64,000 nt of DNA, taken from positions 975,388 to 1,039,387 of the forward strand of contig JANPYM010000012.1 in NCBI GenBank assembly GCA_025890175.1, read 5' to 3'. This DNA comes from Ciborinia camelliae. Its lineage: Eukaryota > Ascomycota > Leotiomycetes > Helotiales > Sclerotiniaceae. Below, piece by piece: positions 1 through 12,700 of the stretch; position 1 is the first letter of the stretch; each line of letters opens with the position of its first letter. The position numbers were made by a program, and so were the translations under genes. The notes under the pieces are model-generated. The model searched no databases. It was not told the DNA's origin and saw nothing but the letters and a program-made list of their open reading frames with translations.

Positions 1-2903
1 ACTTCAGCAGATGTTGCATTACGGTGAGATACAGAGGTGCGTTTAGAGTCGAAATGGCTCACGGGTCTGCAAATGATTTGCAAGTTTTCATTCCTCCACC
101 TTTTTTCAATTTTCTTCTCTAATCTATCGATCATTTCGACTGAGCATCTAGGTACCTTTTCTGTATATTCAAGCGGAGGCTATTCAAGCATCCAACATTC
201 GAGAGCAAGGGCAAGTACGTCGACCGCAAAGTTAAGTCCTTATTTCATCAATATTTTCCCTCGTTGTGGTGACGCTTTTGTTCTACTATGGGATTAGACC
301 TTTTTACAAGGCATTTGTCTTACCATGCTACGGCAGAGCCATTATACCCAATTTAAACGACAAGTCGATAGGAAGAAGACTCACACCTATGAGATGACAT
401 ATTGATTTGACGATAGCGACGACCGCATAGCATCTCAATGAGAGCTTAGCGACCCGAAACCTCTTTCCCCTAAGAACATCTTACTACCACCGATCTGTCG
501 CCGTGCAAATTAACAATAGGCTCTAGTCTCGTCATCCACTGATACTTCTCCGTCATCACTTCGCACAATAGGGCGGGTGGATAATAAAATTTGCGGCAAA
601 GTATCCATGAATGAGGATCCAACGAAGGACAGTCTTTATACAGTTATCATCATCATGAGCAATAGTACATCTGCTTCGAAGGCCACGACTCCCGGGGAAA
701 TATTCTTCCTAAACTCACCTTCAGAGTTACAAATAGTCATATTCAGCTTATCTGGGTTCATACTCGGAGGAAATAGCTACTGTGGATGGGAATTTCAAAC
801 TTCAATAATCCAATCTGAACGTGCAACTCGGATGAGCGAGGTGCTGGGACCTGATTGGTATTGCTCTTTATTTGCCTCCTCTTTGGCATGCCGAACAAGG
901 GCATTTAAATGGCCATCACTCCGCCCATGCATCCATCTACTGGGTGTGAATATGAAAAATGAGAGGATGGTCACTTGGAAGTGTTGAAGGAGAAAGTGAC
1001 CATGGGGTTTGTAGTTGAGCAATCACGTAGTGCTCAATGGCATAAATGGCGTTGATCAATATCTATAATATGTAACAAAATTAGATGAACATTGCTAAAA
1101 CCACAGGTGAAATGAACAAGCATCATCATAAAATATCTAATATCTTCAAACCATTTCCAAAACTGGCCTTTTCTTGCAAATCAATCCAAATTGCTTAGAA
1201 GCCATCACCTCTCGTTCGACCTTTGTTTTCATGGCAGATTTGCAATCAACAATGAACCACTAATTTCCGGGTGGAGGACTTTGGGGGGGAGGGTGAGGGA
1301 GAGGGAGAGGGAAACCGAGGGAAAGTGAGGGAAAGAAGTTAGAAATGGTCAAAGGTATTCAAAGTTTAGGAAATAGGTTCTCGGGTAGGTATATATACAA
1401 TGAACTCTCTCATAACATCATATTTCATAAAAATAAAACTGGAAAGGAATTTCTCTCTTTGCCTCTCAGATGTGAAATTTTTGGAGGGAATCGGCTCAAA
1501 TGCCATTTCGTATTCCATCAGTTAGTTCCTTAACATCCAAGAAAACTCGCTCTCTGTAGTTTTCGCAAGTGCTATGAACATTCGTTGTATACTATCAAGC
1601 TTTATACCTCATATAATCCAAAGAAAGCTTTTAAATAATAAAATATTTCGATAATTTCCTTGGTATTTTTATCACTAATATGGACCTCACCGGGGATTAC
1701 ACGATTATGCTTGAGAGGATTTGCTATATATCTTCAACCAACATTTTCTTCCCACTCTATCAGTAACTAGGGAAATGATAACATGTGTATTTGACGACTT
1801 CATACACTGTACAGCCAACAAAAAAAACATAAGTGCCATTAATTACCCACCTAGGTACCTATATAATTCATACTCAGAGCCCTATCATCATCACCATCAC
1901 CATCACCTGGGACATGATTACCTAACTCCCACCTGAAAACTTTACTTTATGGGAAATTTGTGTATGTATATAAAAATAACAAAATGCCTCCATTCTCACA
2001 TTTCATTTCATTATACTCTCAGATTCCTTCTTATAAAACTTCACTATTATCACTTTCGAGTGCACCTCGAGTTGGAATGTCGTATTCTTTCTGTGCATAC
2101 TTGTAGCTAAGGTATGTATACAGTATGTATTGGGATTCAAGTTTTTATAGCTAATAATTCCTTTTAGAAATCCTTCCAATGATCTTGGGCTTTAGATGGA
2201 CTTGTATTGAGAGAAGAAATGAGAGGAGATAATCGATGAGAAAAGTTATACTTTATCTCCGTTATAACGCCTATTTATTTCGGGACTAAATGTTAACCCC
2301 TCGCATCTTATCACATATATGTGAAATGCCCATGCACTGTAATATACTGATTTATCCAATCCTATTTTATACACTTCTCCCTTTCAGCTCCCCCTCCATC
2401 GTATCCCCCCCCTCAAAATTTCATTCGCCAGAATATCTATTCAGTTCCCCTCAATCCTGTCCGTGCAAATCAAAAGAAACACACCGAGGAATTGAAATAG
2501 AAGAAGATGGTGAAATAATATGGCGATTTCATGTTGTAGTTGTAGTTGTAGTTGTAGTTGTATCACACATTCAAAGAGATTAGCCTTTCTCGTTCATATT
2601 CTTCGCATCATGGGAGAAGAGCGAGAGGGAGATAGGTTATAGGCTCAAATGGCATGGAAAAGGAATGGACAATGAAGGCCTGCCAAAAAAAAAAAATTTA
2701 ATTTAGATACAATATGTACAGGTTGATTGGATGTATCTAAAACCCAACAACAAGGGAAAATCCCAACAATCTAATGTTGTATTCTCCCGACCCTCTCCTG
2801 AGACTCTCCATTTCCCACTCCCAACTTTATTAAACACTAACTAACAAGTATAAATTTAGATGGATATATAAGATGGGATCTAGTTCCAATACGAAAAGGA
2901 AAA
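1..2903. other. Gene-free left edge
   Basis: No reading frame here has a convincing start, length or family resemblance. The stretch has A/T-rich spacer character, purine-rich runs near 1285-1340, and a GTAGTT microsatellite at 2533-2561. It probably contains the 3' flank of the sugar transporter that ends at 2904. A minus-strand ORF at 795-1022 looks mildly protein-like but has no supporting exons. Confidence 0.6.
2533..2561. repeat. GTAGTT hexanucleotide microsatellite
   Basis: About five tandem copies of a six-base unit (GTAGTT), read directly from the sequence, in the spacer downstream of the hexose transporter. Confidence 0.9.
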
Positions 2904-4806
2904 TCACCACCTAGGGGTTCGCCTTCTCCCGCGCGAAGATTCTGTACTCTCCCTATTCTCGATCCCCTGAGCCGTCGGCTGATTCTTCGCAAGAGTTCTC
3001 TCACTGTGTGTCTGCGACATTTCCCCAGCCTCAACATTGGCTCCACTAGCCACCGCAACCGCCCTTCCATCCCGTGCATACTTCGCACTGTGTCTTGGGT
3101 TCTTTCCTACCGGATCCGCACACATAAGATCAATTTGTTCCAAAGACAAGCCCTTAGTTTCATAGATGAAGAAGTAGGCGAAGGCAGTAGAAAGTGCACA
3201 AGTAGCTCCGAAAATGTAAAACACCTTGGCTTTCAAATTCGCATTGTCTTCGCCCACCAAATATGGTGTGACGCATGCGATGACGAAATTCCAAAGCCAG
3301 TTCGATGCGGTACTGAGAGCAATGCCGCGACCACGGATGGCCAGGGGGAACATCTCTCCAGATACGGTCCAGCCGCAAGGCCCCCAGGTACTTGCGAATG
3401 CAACGATGTGGAAACAGACGAAGACGAAGAGCACGACTTGAGCGGCCTTGCTTTCGGCTTGAATAGTGCCGACGATTGCGATGATGAATTCAAAGACCGA
3501 CATGAAGGCGGCGCCGTAGATAAGGAGGGGGCGTCTGCCGCAGCGCTCAATGGTGTAGAAGGAGATGGGGGTTGAGCAGACGTTCACTGGATCATGTTAG
3601 TTTACGTGTTGTGAAGATTTCTTGGTGCAGCACAGTTACTTACCGACGTTTGTAATAGTAGCCAAGAGGAAAACACCGGACAGTCCAACTTGTGCGAAGT
3701 ATGTAGTACCATAATAGAAGATGAAATTAACACCGGCTATAAGAATGATTAGTGATATCGTTCCAGTCACGTGTAAGGTAGAGAGGACTTACTTAATTGT
3801 TGCATCATTTGCACTGTTGTACCGATGAAAGTTCTGAAAAGATTGCTACCGCAGCGGAAACCTCCAGTGAAACAATCTTTCCATCCACCATTTGAAGCAG
3901 ACATCTCTGCCCTAGTCTGGACAACCAGAAGACTAAACTCGCTTTCCAAATATCGATCGCCGTTGCCGCGTCCACGCATTCTACACAAAGCAACCTTGGC
4001 CTCATCTATTCTGCCTTTGGAAATATACCATCTTGGGGATTCTGGAAGCAACAATAACAAGCCCGCAGCCAGGAAGACTGCAAAGATAAATTGCAAGCCA
4101 ATGGGAATCTGGAAAGAGGCATTACTCTTGATATCTTTGGTGCCTTGGTTGACTCCCGAAGCAATGAGCAGACCAATCGTGATACCAAATTGATACACAC
4201 TAATACATGGACCTCTAAGCTTCTTTGGACAAATCTCGGTTTGGAAAGCAACGATATTAGCAGACACGAAACCGATACCGAAACCAGCGATAGCACGACC
4301 GGCGGCTAGGAGACCAATAGATGGATAAGCGACTTGGAGGATGACACCAAGACAGTAGATGAGGCAACCGATGAGGATAGTGTTGCGACGACCGAAGTGG
4401 TCGGATGAGTAGCCGGAGATGAGGGCACCGAAGAAGGTACCGACGGAAAGCAGGGAAACTATGACGGATTTGCTCCAGGTGGGATACATGTGGCCCATGA
4501 AACCCATGGGGTCATTGGATGGTTCGCCATAGGCGTATTTGAAATAGTCCACTGTGGTTGTGAGGTGATTAATATATATAATTCTGAAGAAAAGAGTATG
4601 GAGACGAGAGAAGATGCCCGAGTGAAGGAATATGATACCAGGCAAATAGGAGAGAGAAGAGAAAATAACTTACTTCCAAGACATCCGTTAATGTAACCAG
4701 CATCGTAACCAAATAGGAGGCCACCGCAGGCGGGGAAAGCACATCTTAAGGCTTCCTTCCAGGTAGTAGGAGCTTCGCTATCGCTTCGCTCAACAGTGGT
4801 AGACAT
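2904..4806 (-). CDS. MFS hexose (monosaccharide) transporter, 4 exons
   Basis: This is a plasma-membrane sugar porter of the major facilitator superfamily, expected to import hexoses by proton symport. Exons are 4674-4806, 3793-4551, 3644-3736 and 2904-3586, giving 555 aa; the three introns (122, 56 and 57 nt) are all GT-AG and keep the frame. Visible family marks are the N-terminal LFGYDAGYING segment (about residues 31-42), DHFGRR in the loop after TM2 (95-100), PESPRW at the end of the first half (214-219), QLTGVNFIFYYGT rebuilt across the exon 2/3 junction, and GRRPLL in the second half. About 12 hydrophobic segments fit the usual topology and length. The roughly 90-residue cytosolic tail is polar and Arg/Ser rich. 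Start: the first Met, directly before the APTTWKEALRCAF segment. Low- and high-affinity transporters, or an Rco-3-like sensor, cannot be separated by eye. Confidence 0.93.
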
Positions 4807-6069
4807 ATTTGTGACGTTGTTATGAATTTTGATAAAGTTGAGTTAGAATAAGTGGGTCCCAATTGATGGGGAAATCTGGGGGTTATATAGACATGCGGAG
4901 GTACTAGTGCAGTCTTCACAAATATCATTCTTGGGGGACCATGACGTGCAATTACGTACTTTGTTGATAAAGTATAACCGTTGAACCCAAAGAAGTTATC
5001 TTCACTTAGACTATACATGATTTACAAGTCCAACAGGTCCGAGTCCAACTTTGTATCTATCAATGCCCATATCAAGGTTGATCTTGCCCCGACTAAATAT
5101 CTCCTTTGAAGCAGATCGTTGGTACAACGCTTTGGCACCAGCCCAAGAAACGGTCCAAACTCTCCCTCTTTCAATCCAACATCATTCAACCCCATCCCAA
5201 AATCTTACCCATACTTGCAAACCCTCCCATAACACATGATATACTTTCATGCCCATCAAAATATTCACATAGAAGAACACACATTGATTCTCGTACAGAA
5301 TATCCCATGCAGTTCATCCAACAAGTTGTGAGGTTGTCTGAAAGATGCACCACAAGCGGTCGGCACTTGCCAGTGCGGGTTGAATTTTAGCGCGAAATGC
5401 CAAGACGAAGAACATCAGCCAAGTCTAAAGCTCAAGCTCAAGCTATATGATCTTCGAAGAAAATCATCCAAGTCTAAAGCTAAAGCTCAAGCTATATGAT
5501 CTTCAATCTAGCCCACACCATTCTAAGGGTTGAAGTAGCAAGGGTCTATGTGAACCTTAACCTTAACTTAAACTTGTTACTAGAAATAACATTGGAAGAC
5601 TCTGACTCTGCGGGATACAGATCAGAGGAAATACATCCTATTCGGACTGGTGGAAACTTGAGCTTGATTTTATATCGTGAATTCGTGTGTGAGCGGTGGT
5701 TATAAACGGTGATCATGACGCACAATAAAAGATACAAAATTCATACTGTAATAATCGCACCAAAGAATAGACGTGATTGGTCCGTAGTATTGAGGAGTTA
5801 ATACGCTAAACGTTATCTATTCGTAATATTTCACCAAATCAACACCAAATCAACACCCAATCCCCGCCCTCATTCTCACCCCGATAAACAGCAACTAAAA
5901 AGAAAGGAGAAAGAGACATGTATGTCGTGGTATCTATGCGACAAAAGGAAAAGGTTCATGCAAATAACAATGCACGAAGGGATCCGTGTCGCCCAAAATC
6001 CCAAGCCCCAAAATTCAAAAAAACTCCGTGAAGCCAAGACATCACATATGTCCAAATATGTTTCAATCA
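4807..6069. other. Spacer between transporter promoter and zinc-finger gene 3' end
   Basis: Contains the upstream region of the minus-strand transporter and the 3' flank of the minus-strand zinc-finger gene. No credible ORF. A short imperfect tandem duplication lies at 5421-5504. Confidence 0.6.
5421..5504. repeat. Tandem duplication of about 40 bp
   Basis: The segment AAGTCTAAAGCTCAAGC...TATATGATCTTC at 5421-5455 recurs nearly unchanged at 5469-5504, 48 bases downstream; the copies differ by a short AGCTCA-type indel. Confidence 0.85.
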
Positions 6070-9000
6070 CTATTGGTGGCCGTAATATTGCATATTCTGA
6101 GGAGAATGTTGCATGTTTCGAGGGGATTGACCATAAGAAGATGAGCTACCATGACCTCGACTCATCGGAACTTGTGGGAAATTGGTCATGGGACCGACAG
6201 TCAAGGAATCGAAGTCAAAGGTATTTGGATCCGACAAGCCTAGCATATTTGGAGCTTGGTATGCTGACACCGGAGGGGTCGTGACGAAAGACTGAGTCAT
6301 CGAGAAATCCATAGCGGAGTTAGGTGTATGGTTAAAGTTCTGATTGGATTGCATTTGAAATTGATTCGACCCAATCGAACCAAAATCAGGTTGAGGTTGG
6401 TCAACCTTATTTTGGGTAAAGCTAGTATCTATGGTACTAAAAGCAGAGCGCGGTTGAACATTTTTATTGCTCACAAAGCCGTGATCGATAGAAGTGTAGG
6501 ATGGCGTATGATGCACATTTCCAAGGTGAGCAGATTCCATCGAACCAAATTGCCTTGGCGGATTTAGTTGCTGAATATTACCGGTATACCCTTGGGAAAA
6601 TATTGGAAATTGTTCGTTTGAGACTTCTTGTGTTATTGGGGTATGCGACATCGAGTTTTGCATGCCGTATGCTGTCGAAGGGTCTGAGGTAGAGTAAAAT
6701 GGAGGCTCGTGGAAGCCAGCACTAAACTGAGACATCATGGGAACGTTGGGTGAAATATTTTCCATGTCATATGGATTTGATTCTTCCAATTTGGTTCTGG
6801 AAATTGGAGTTATGGGAGTAAGATTTTGTTCAACTGGGCTGATGATTGTATCAGCGTCGACATTCTTCTGTTCAATAAGTTGAAGAACAGGCAAACTGAT
6901 GTGCTCCATATGCTTTGCCAGGTGAACAGTAAGCTTTTTCCAAGTAGTGAAAGCTTTTCCGCAGAATTTGCACGGCTCGTCCTGTGGCTTACTTGTTGTT
7001 TCGTTATGGCATTTTTCCAAAATTACCCAAGCTAGCTCAGTATTCTTCGCCTTCTTGATAGCTGCTTTTGTCTTTTGTTTAGGTTCTGGTAATTTGTGCT
7101 CACGAACTAGATGTTGCAGAAAGTTGTCCTTTCGATAACAAATGTGCTTGCAGTCATCTATTTCACATTTCCACCACTCCAAATGTCTATGTCGCTCATT
7201 CTCATGCCGAACCCAGTCAGCCTTTCGTTTGAATGATTTAGGCTCCCTGCACTTGTCATAAGTACAAGTGAATGGTTGGACATCTTCGTGAACGTGTTTT
7301 GTCCAGTCTGAAGGTTTGTGGAATTTCTTAGCTTTGAAGCACAATTGACATTCAAATTCTGCTGGAAGATTCCGAGTTGGTGGTAATGGAACACCTTTGG
7401 GAAAAGTTTCGCTTGAAAGGGCACCTTCACCCGGATTTGAGTCATCGGAAAAGTCTGTTACAAGTTGCAGTCCGCCAGCAGTGCGCTCGTTCTCCCGCGC
7501 TTTTCCCTTGGCATCAAATAATGTAGCACCTCCGCCCATTGCAATGCAATGTGGTCTAGCCGAACAGTTGTGGTTCACGATGGCTTGCATATGTTTGACT
7601 CGTTGATCGAGTAGATTCTTGTATCGAATCTCTTGCTGATGAGCAATGCGACTGACAAGCCAATTGAACTTTGGATTCATGTCTGGATTGAGCCGCCGTA
7701 CGTGCTCCTTGAACCCTTCATAGGTAGGTAAGATTGGTTCTGATTGTGCAGATTCCATTTTAATATCACCTTCATCACCTTGCTCATCATCATCTTCATC
7801 CTCTTCATCCTGATCAATCGGCTCTTGGAAGTGCCTAATGGTGGAAATTGCCGACTCAGGCTCAACCGACGATTGAGGGGCCAAAGTTGGAACAGGTGGA
7901 CCACCTTCCCTTTTCCAGAGTTCCCCAATACCAAACACAGAAGCGGCAGACCCGCTTTCTCGAACTGAGAGATCGCTCTTGCTTCTACCCCGCTTCGTTC
8001 CAAGAAACGATAGACTTAGAAGAGGGCTCTTCGGAGATGCCGCACTCACAGAGCCATTGCGAGTATGCGGAGGATGATGTGCGCCTGTACCAATGGCAGC
8101 AACCGTTCCAGTCATCGCCGCTATTGCCGTGTTGAGACTTGGCGTTGGCTTCTTAGATTTACCAAAGCTGGATGTTCTCGGGGGAAGCGCTAGATTATTC
8201 GAGTTGTTCTGCTTTAGGTTCATATCACTCGAACCATCTTGCAAGGTTGAGGAGCTGCGAGTTCTCTTATTTAAATTGCTGTTACTTCTTACGCGAGTCA
8301 CGGCACGTTGCCCCAAATTCGAAAAATTAGGCCAACGTCCTGATCCCTTTTTTTCTTGCTTGATCGATAGTTTCTTGAGGAAGCTACCATCGGCGACGGC
8401 CTCATAATCCTTTAAACTTGGCTCACTTCTTCGTCGCGTGCCCCAAGTTGCTGCACGTGATATCATTGAGAGCGTATCTGCGTTTCCATTCCATCTTTGG
8501 ATAGCATCGTTCGCTGTGGGTGGTGCTTGGAAGTCAGTGATTGTCATGTGCGGTAGCGCCGGTGCATCGTTGAATTGACGGGGCTGGCTCATCAATTTTA
8601 GATCCACATCGGTTGGAGATTCGCCTTTAATGTGGTAATAAACTTGCCCATCGAGGTACCTATTTTCTCTGATGCTTGCGGCATCGTCCACTGGCGCTAG
8701 ATCAGCTTCGGCCTGCTCAACTTGTACAGCATAAGTCGATTCTCTAGATCTAGGTACATTTGGATCGCTGGTTGAATTGCCTCTCTGGCGCCACAATTGC
8801 ACCTGTACATTCGTGTCGTTGATATGCCGCTGCGCTTCTTGTTCTTTCAAACTAAGAATTTCAGCGTCGGAGATCATTTTCCGACTCTCGGGATCCAAAC
8901 CAGTTAAACCCGTTGTGTGATTTGGTCTCCACGATCCTTCGTCATTCCTGGATACAGTCGGTTTTGAACCCTGGTCAAAGTTTTGAGATAGATATTGATA

Positions 9001-9777
9001 ATCTTTGAAACCGATATTCATCTGTTCTCCATATTGATTTATATCCAACGCGAAAGCGCGCCGGGTCGATGACTGTTCTTCCGCCCAATGAGACACAGTC
9101 ACATGTGGACTATGGGCACGAAAAGCCATGCTGGTTGGCTCGACACCTTCGGCGCTCGTGTGACTGCTGCCGCTGTTGTCTGGCGTCAATTGCAGTGTGT
9201 TAAATGTCGATGTCAGTTCGGGGAAAGGAAATCCCGACTGATTTAATTCGTCGTCAATTTCTATTTCTTGGTGTGTAATAATTGAGTGGACTTTCTCATT
9301 TACTTCACTTCTGGGAGATGGTGTGTTTGGAATGCTTGTATCTTTGGGACTGAGAGGATAGGTTGAAGCTGTGGGAGCTTCTGATGATTTTTGGCTTTCG
9401 ATATTTGTAGATGTCTCCTGTACAACGTTTGTATATGTCTCTGTCAAGTATGTTGTAAGGGTTGATGGAAGTGAGTCGATTCGTTGTACTTCAGCGTCAA
9501 AATCAACTCCAAAGAATTCGTCCTCGATTTCGCTATAATCGCTGCCAAAATTGCTGTATTCGGAAAGACTTTCAACCGGTGTATTGCCAATATTATAAGG
9601 ACTTGTAGAATTACTGAATGTATGCGATTGATTGTATGGGGATAGGAGATTGGGGTCAAATTGTGCGTTGTATATGTGATGTGTATTCAGGGAAAGCGAG
9701 TCGGTCTCTTCTCGTGAGTGTTGAGCTTGAGCTTGAGCGTTGACTGAATGTGAAGAGACGGAAGTGTATGAAGACAT
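6070..9777 (-). CDS. C2H2 zinc-finger transcription factor-like protein, 1235 aa
   Basis: A single uninterrupted exon. The first three quarters are long, low-complexity, Ser/Thr/Asn/Gln-rich sequence with an acidic stretch (residues about 665-685, encoded near 7745-7800) typical of activation regions. Four C2H2-type fingers cluster at about residues 805-960: C-x2-C (FECQLC), C-x4-C (CTYDKC), C-x4-C (CEIDDC) and C-x2-C (CKFCGKAF), each followed by a paired His. The tail of about 270 aa is Gln/Asn/Pro/Ser rich. The protein is presumably nuclear and DNA-binding; the target genes cannot be inferred. The start is the first Met of the frame (MSSYTSVSSH); the upstream 1 kb is pyrimidine-rich on the coding strand, consistent with a long 5' leader. 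Family members of this size are common in filamentous ascomycetes. Confidence 0.93.
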   Translation of the reverse strand: MSSYTSVSSHSVNAQAQAQHSREETDSLSLNTHHIYNAQFDPNLLSPYNQSHTFSNSTSPYNIGNTPVESLSEYSNFGSDYSEIEDEFFGVDFDAEVQRIDSLPSTLTTYLTETYTNVVQETSTNIESQKSSEAPTASTYPLSPKDTSIPNTPSPRSEVNEKVHSIITHQEIEIDDELNQSGFPFPELTSTFNTLQLTPDNSGSSHTSAEGVEPTSMAFRAHSPHVTVSHWAEEQSSTRRAFALDINQYGEQMNIGFKDYQYLSQNFDQGSKPTVSRNDEGSWRPNHTTGLTGLDPESRKMISDAEILSLKEQEAQRHINDTNVQVQLWRQRGNSTSDPNVPRSRESTYAVQVEQAEADLAPVDDAASIRENRYLDGQVYYHIKGESPTDVDLKLMSQPRQFNDAPALPHMTITDFQAPPTANDAIQRWNGNADTLSMISRAATWGTRRRSEPSLKDYEAVADGSFLKKLSIKQEKKGSGRWPNFSNLGQRAVTRVRSNSNLNKRTRSSSTLQDGSSDMNLKQNNSNNLALPPRTSSFGKSKKPTPSLNTAIAAMTGTVAAIGTGAHHPPHTRNGSVSAASPKSPLLSLSFLGTKRGRSKSDLSVRESGSAASVFGIGELWKREGGPPVPTLAPQSSVEPESAISTIRHFQEPIDQDEEDEDDDEQGDEGDIKMESAQSEPILPTYEGFKEHVRRLNPDMNPKFNWLVSRIAHQQEIRYKNLLDQRVKHMQAIVNHNCSARPHCIAMGGGATLFDAKGKARENERTAGGLQLVTDFSDDSNPGEGALSSETFPKGVPLPPTRNLPAEFECQLCFKAKKFHKPSDWTKHVHEDVQPFTCTYDKCREPKSFKRKADWVRHENERHRHLEWWKCEIDDCKHICYRKDNFLQHLVREHKLPEPKQKTKAAIKKAKNTELAWVILEKCHNETTSKPQDEPCKFCGKAFTTWKKLTVHLAKHMEHISLPVLQLIEQKNVDADTIISPVEQNLTPITPISRTKLEESNPYDMENISPNVPMMSQFSAGFHEPPFYSTSDPSTAYGMQNSMSHTPITQEVSNEQFPIFSQGYTGNIQQLNPPRQFGSMESAHLGNVHHTPSYTSIDHGFVSNKNVQPRSAFSTIDTSFTQNKVDQPQPDFGSIGSNQFQMQSNQNFNHTPNSAMDFSMTQSFVTTPPVSAYQAPNMLGLSDPNTFDFDSLTVGPMTNFPQVPMSRGHGSSSSYGQSPRNMQHSPQNMQYYGHQ

Positions 9778-12700
9778 AACGTGTGGAGAATGTAGGAGGC
9801 TATGTATTTCTTGGGAGTACGATTTGTATAAAAAGCCGTTGTCTTTTGACTGTAGGCCTAATCAGCTACAGGTGTGGTCAAAAAGTAATGAGCAAGGTAC
9901 TGGTCATGTTGCAGCCTTGGGGATCGGTGTTGCAGGTCTTATATGCAGGTCAAAAATCTGCGATTGAGATGAACAGGTTCGATGGATGATACAAGTGTCG
10001 TAACGATATGAAAGAGGAAGAAGCAAACTCGGAATTTCTGGAAGTTTGGGGGTATATAATGTTCGTATGGGTGAAATGAAATGAAAGATGAAGGTGTTCT
10101 ATGCGTGAGAAAAGATAAAAATATGGGTGAGGGTGGTGAGCTGACAGAAAACAGATGCAGGTGCTCCTGTAAGATGGGATGGGATGAAAAGGAATGGGGA
10201 TGAACGATTGAAAAGAGGATTTGGAGGGGTGAGAGAAACTCTTCTTCGGTAACGGGGGGGTGTGGTACCAAATCGACAGGACAGGCTTCAGAAGCTCGAG
10301 GGGGAGGGGCCAGCGATTAACGTTTAGGCGCTAAGGCTAAGATAAGCAGTGGAGTTTTCGGTACAGCAGTGTTCTAACGATGGAAAATCTAATCTAATGA
10401 GAAAAGTGGTGGTGGTTGTAGTAGTGGAACAATGGCTTTGTATATAATTGAGTAAAAAACACTATGTTGGACTTTCCACAAGAAACAACAAACGATGTCA
10501 TCGATGGAGAGGGAAAAGTCGTCAAGGGTGGAATCAAAAGAGTTGAAGTTGTTCGTTGTTGGTGTTCCAGAGATGTGGAATAATAGGTAGTAGAAAGCCT
10601 TATCCTCTAACTTGATCTGTCTATAAATTTCCCAGTTTAAAGCTACGCAAGGTGACAGGGACTTGGTCAACGGGAGAATAAACGGACCCAGGTACAAGGG
10701 CTGGCGATTAGAATCTGGTGATTGACGACCAAACAGAAAAATTGACGCTGGCGCAATAACGACAAACAAGCAATGCAGAGAGATGGCAGAAGAAAAGGGT
10801 TTAGCTCAAAAGGAGACGAGCTGGTGGAGTGAAGTTGAATGGTGGAGGAGAGAGCAAAACTAAACGACCTTTTGACTGCGCGATCTTCCTAGCACAAGCA
10901 CAAGACAACTAGGCGATCTGATAGAAATATTGTGGGTGGAAATGGTGGGAATGCATGGGTGGGCAGGCAGTGGGCACATTCCCTTGGCGGATCAATTTTG
11001 CCATCATTTAAATCATTCTTCTAAACCAAAATCTACAAGGGGATTCTCATGGAATCTACCCTCCGTGGTGGTTTACAAGGTATTTAAAAAGTACGAGAAG
11101 CTTCATCAAGGATTTAAATAAATATGTGCCGCACCCCATTCTTCAACTTTTGTTAGAATTAGAAGTCACGAACTACCACTGTCATTTCCCCACCCATCAG
11201 TACAGGACAGCTCCGGATATGCAAACCCGTTTACTGGGGCAAGGCAGATCAAGCATTCTTTCGACTCAAGCTTCAAATCAGCCCTAGCCTTTTAGCTCTT
11301 GGTCTTTATGGCATAAAGCCGCATAACATGGCAAGTGGGTATGATATGATACCTAGGCAGGTATGACGGGCAGAGCGGCTGTGTATTTTTTGATGTAAGA
11401 AATACTCTATGTGACTGTACCTATTTTTCATCTTCTAGCAACCAAGTACTTCTGCATTTTTGCACAGCCAACAGATGTATCATTCAAAAATCATACCAAG
11501 GAAGGGTAGTTCTCATCTACCTTATTCTTCCTTCCTTCAAAGCCCTCTCATCCCTCCGAAGTTGAGTTCCCGAGTTCCTACATTGAAAGTACTCCCGATT
11601 GAGAGAATTAAATATGGTTAAAGAATCCCAATTTTCTGTTGGTCTGCTGAGGTTACTTTCGTAGAGAATAGTTGGCTTGATGTTTCAAGAAGCTTAAGTC
11701 TCGAGGATAGCAACCATTAATTGGTCTTTCTCAAGCGAAAGGATGGCCCATTAATGATTAACATGGGATTCAAGATGGGGCCATAAGCACAAGGAGGGCG
11801 CTTACAAGACGAAGAGAGGAAGTTGCAAATCCATTTTCCATTATTAAAATTCTGGGAATGAGGAAATCCATCAATTGATATCATCTAAAGGCTTTCGGAG
11901 AAAGGTCAGGAATAGCTAGCCAAGATTTAGATAGGTATTTATGGTATGCCCCTTCATCAAATTCGCTTGTCGCACTGGACAGCCGCCGGATATGAAAGTA
12001 TAATGTGGCCAAAAAAATCGGGATCCAACAGTGATCTCTCATTCATCTCATCAACGTCAATCTCACCAATTTTTATTCTTCTCTCACATCCAATCATCAA
12101 TCTCACTCAAAACTTCAGCATAGCCTCGATCGAATAGAATCTAACATATTTTTTTTCTCTGCAGTTTTTTCATTTCATTCACCGCAGCAGCTTTTGCTTA
12201 GCTCTTTAGCTTTACATCTGAAAATCATGTAAGGTTATCGTCCAAATGATCCATACATTTCTCCTTCCAGCTTCCAGCCCGTTCCACCAAAAAATGGCGT
12301 TTCTGCTGCGGCTAATATCACAGAGCTTCGGGTGCTTCGCCCACTCAAAGGGCTGAGTATTTCTCTTTCTTGTCACCGAACAATCTGGAGAGGAAGAGAG
12401 AAAAGTTCTTGATGGGAAAACTAAAATGGAATGGGATTTGGGAGAATTGTCCACAAGGCCAAGAATTTGGACCCCAATATTTGAAAGAATCACTCTATAA
12501 GATCACCGGCAAGGTTCTTACAGTCCTCAAGTGTTCCTCACTTAGGGCTAGTATCGTAGGAGGGAAGTTTTGGATAATGAAGGGATCCGTCCGGGTCAAC
12601 TCAACCTCGATCAAATTTCACGTCAAATTAGTTTTTGTTATTATAAGAAATATTTGTAATGGCAAAATCCCATTTTCTATTCATGTCTTCGTATTTGCCT

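Noticed and set aside
795..1022. 75-codon minus-strand ORF with charged helix-like segment
   Set aside because: No good ATG, no neighbouring exon and no recognised family.
10389..10769. 126-codon minus-strand ORF upstream of the zinc-finger gene
   Set aside because: Starts at TTG, has no family features and lies in the presumed 5' leader.
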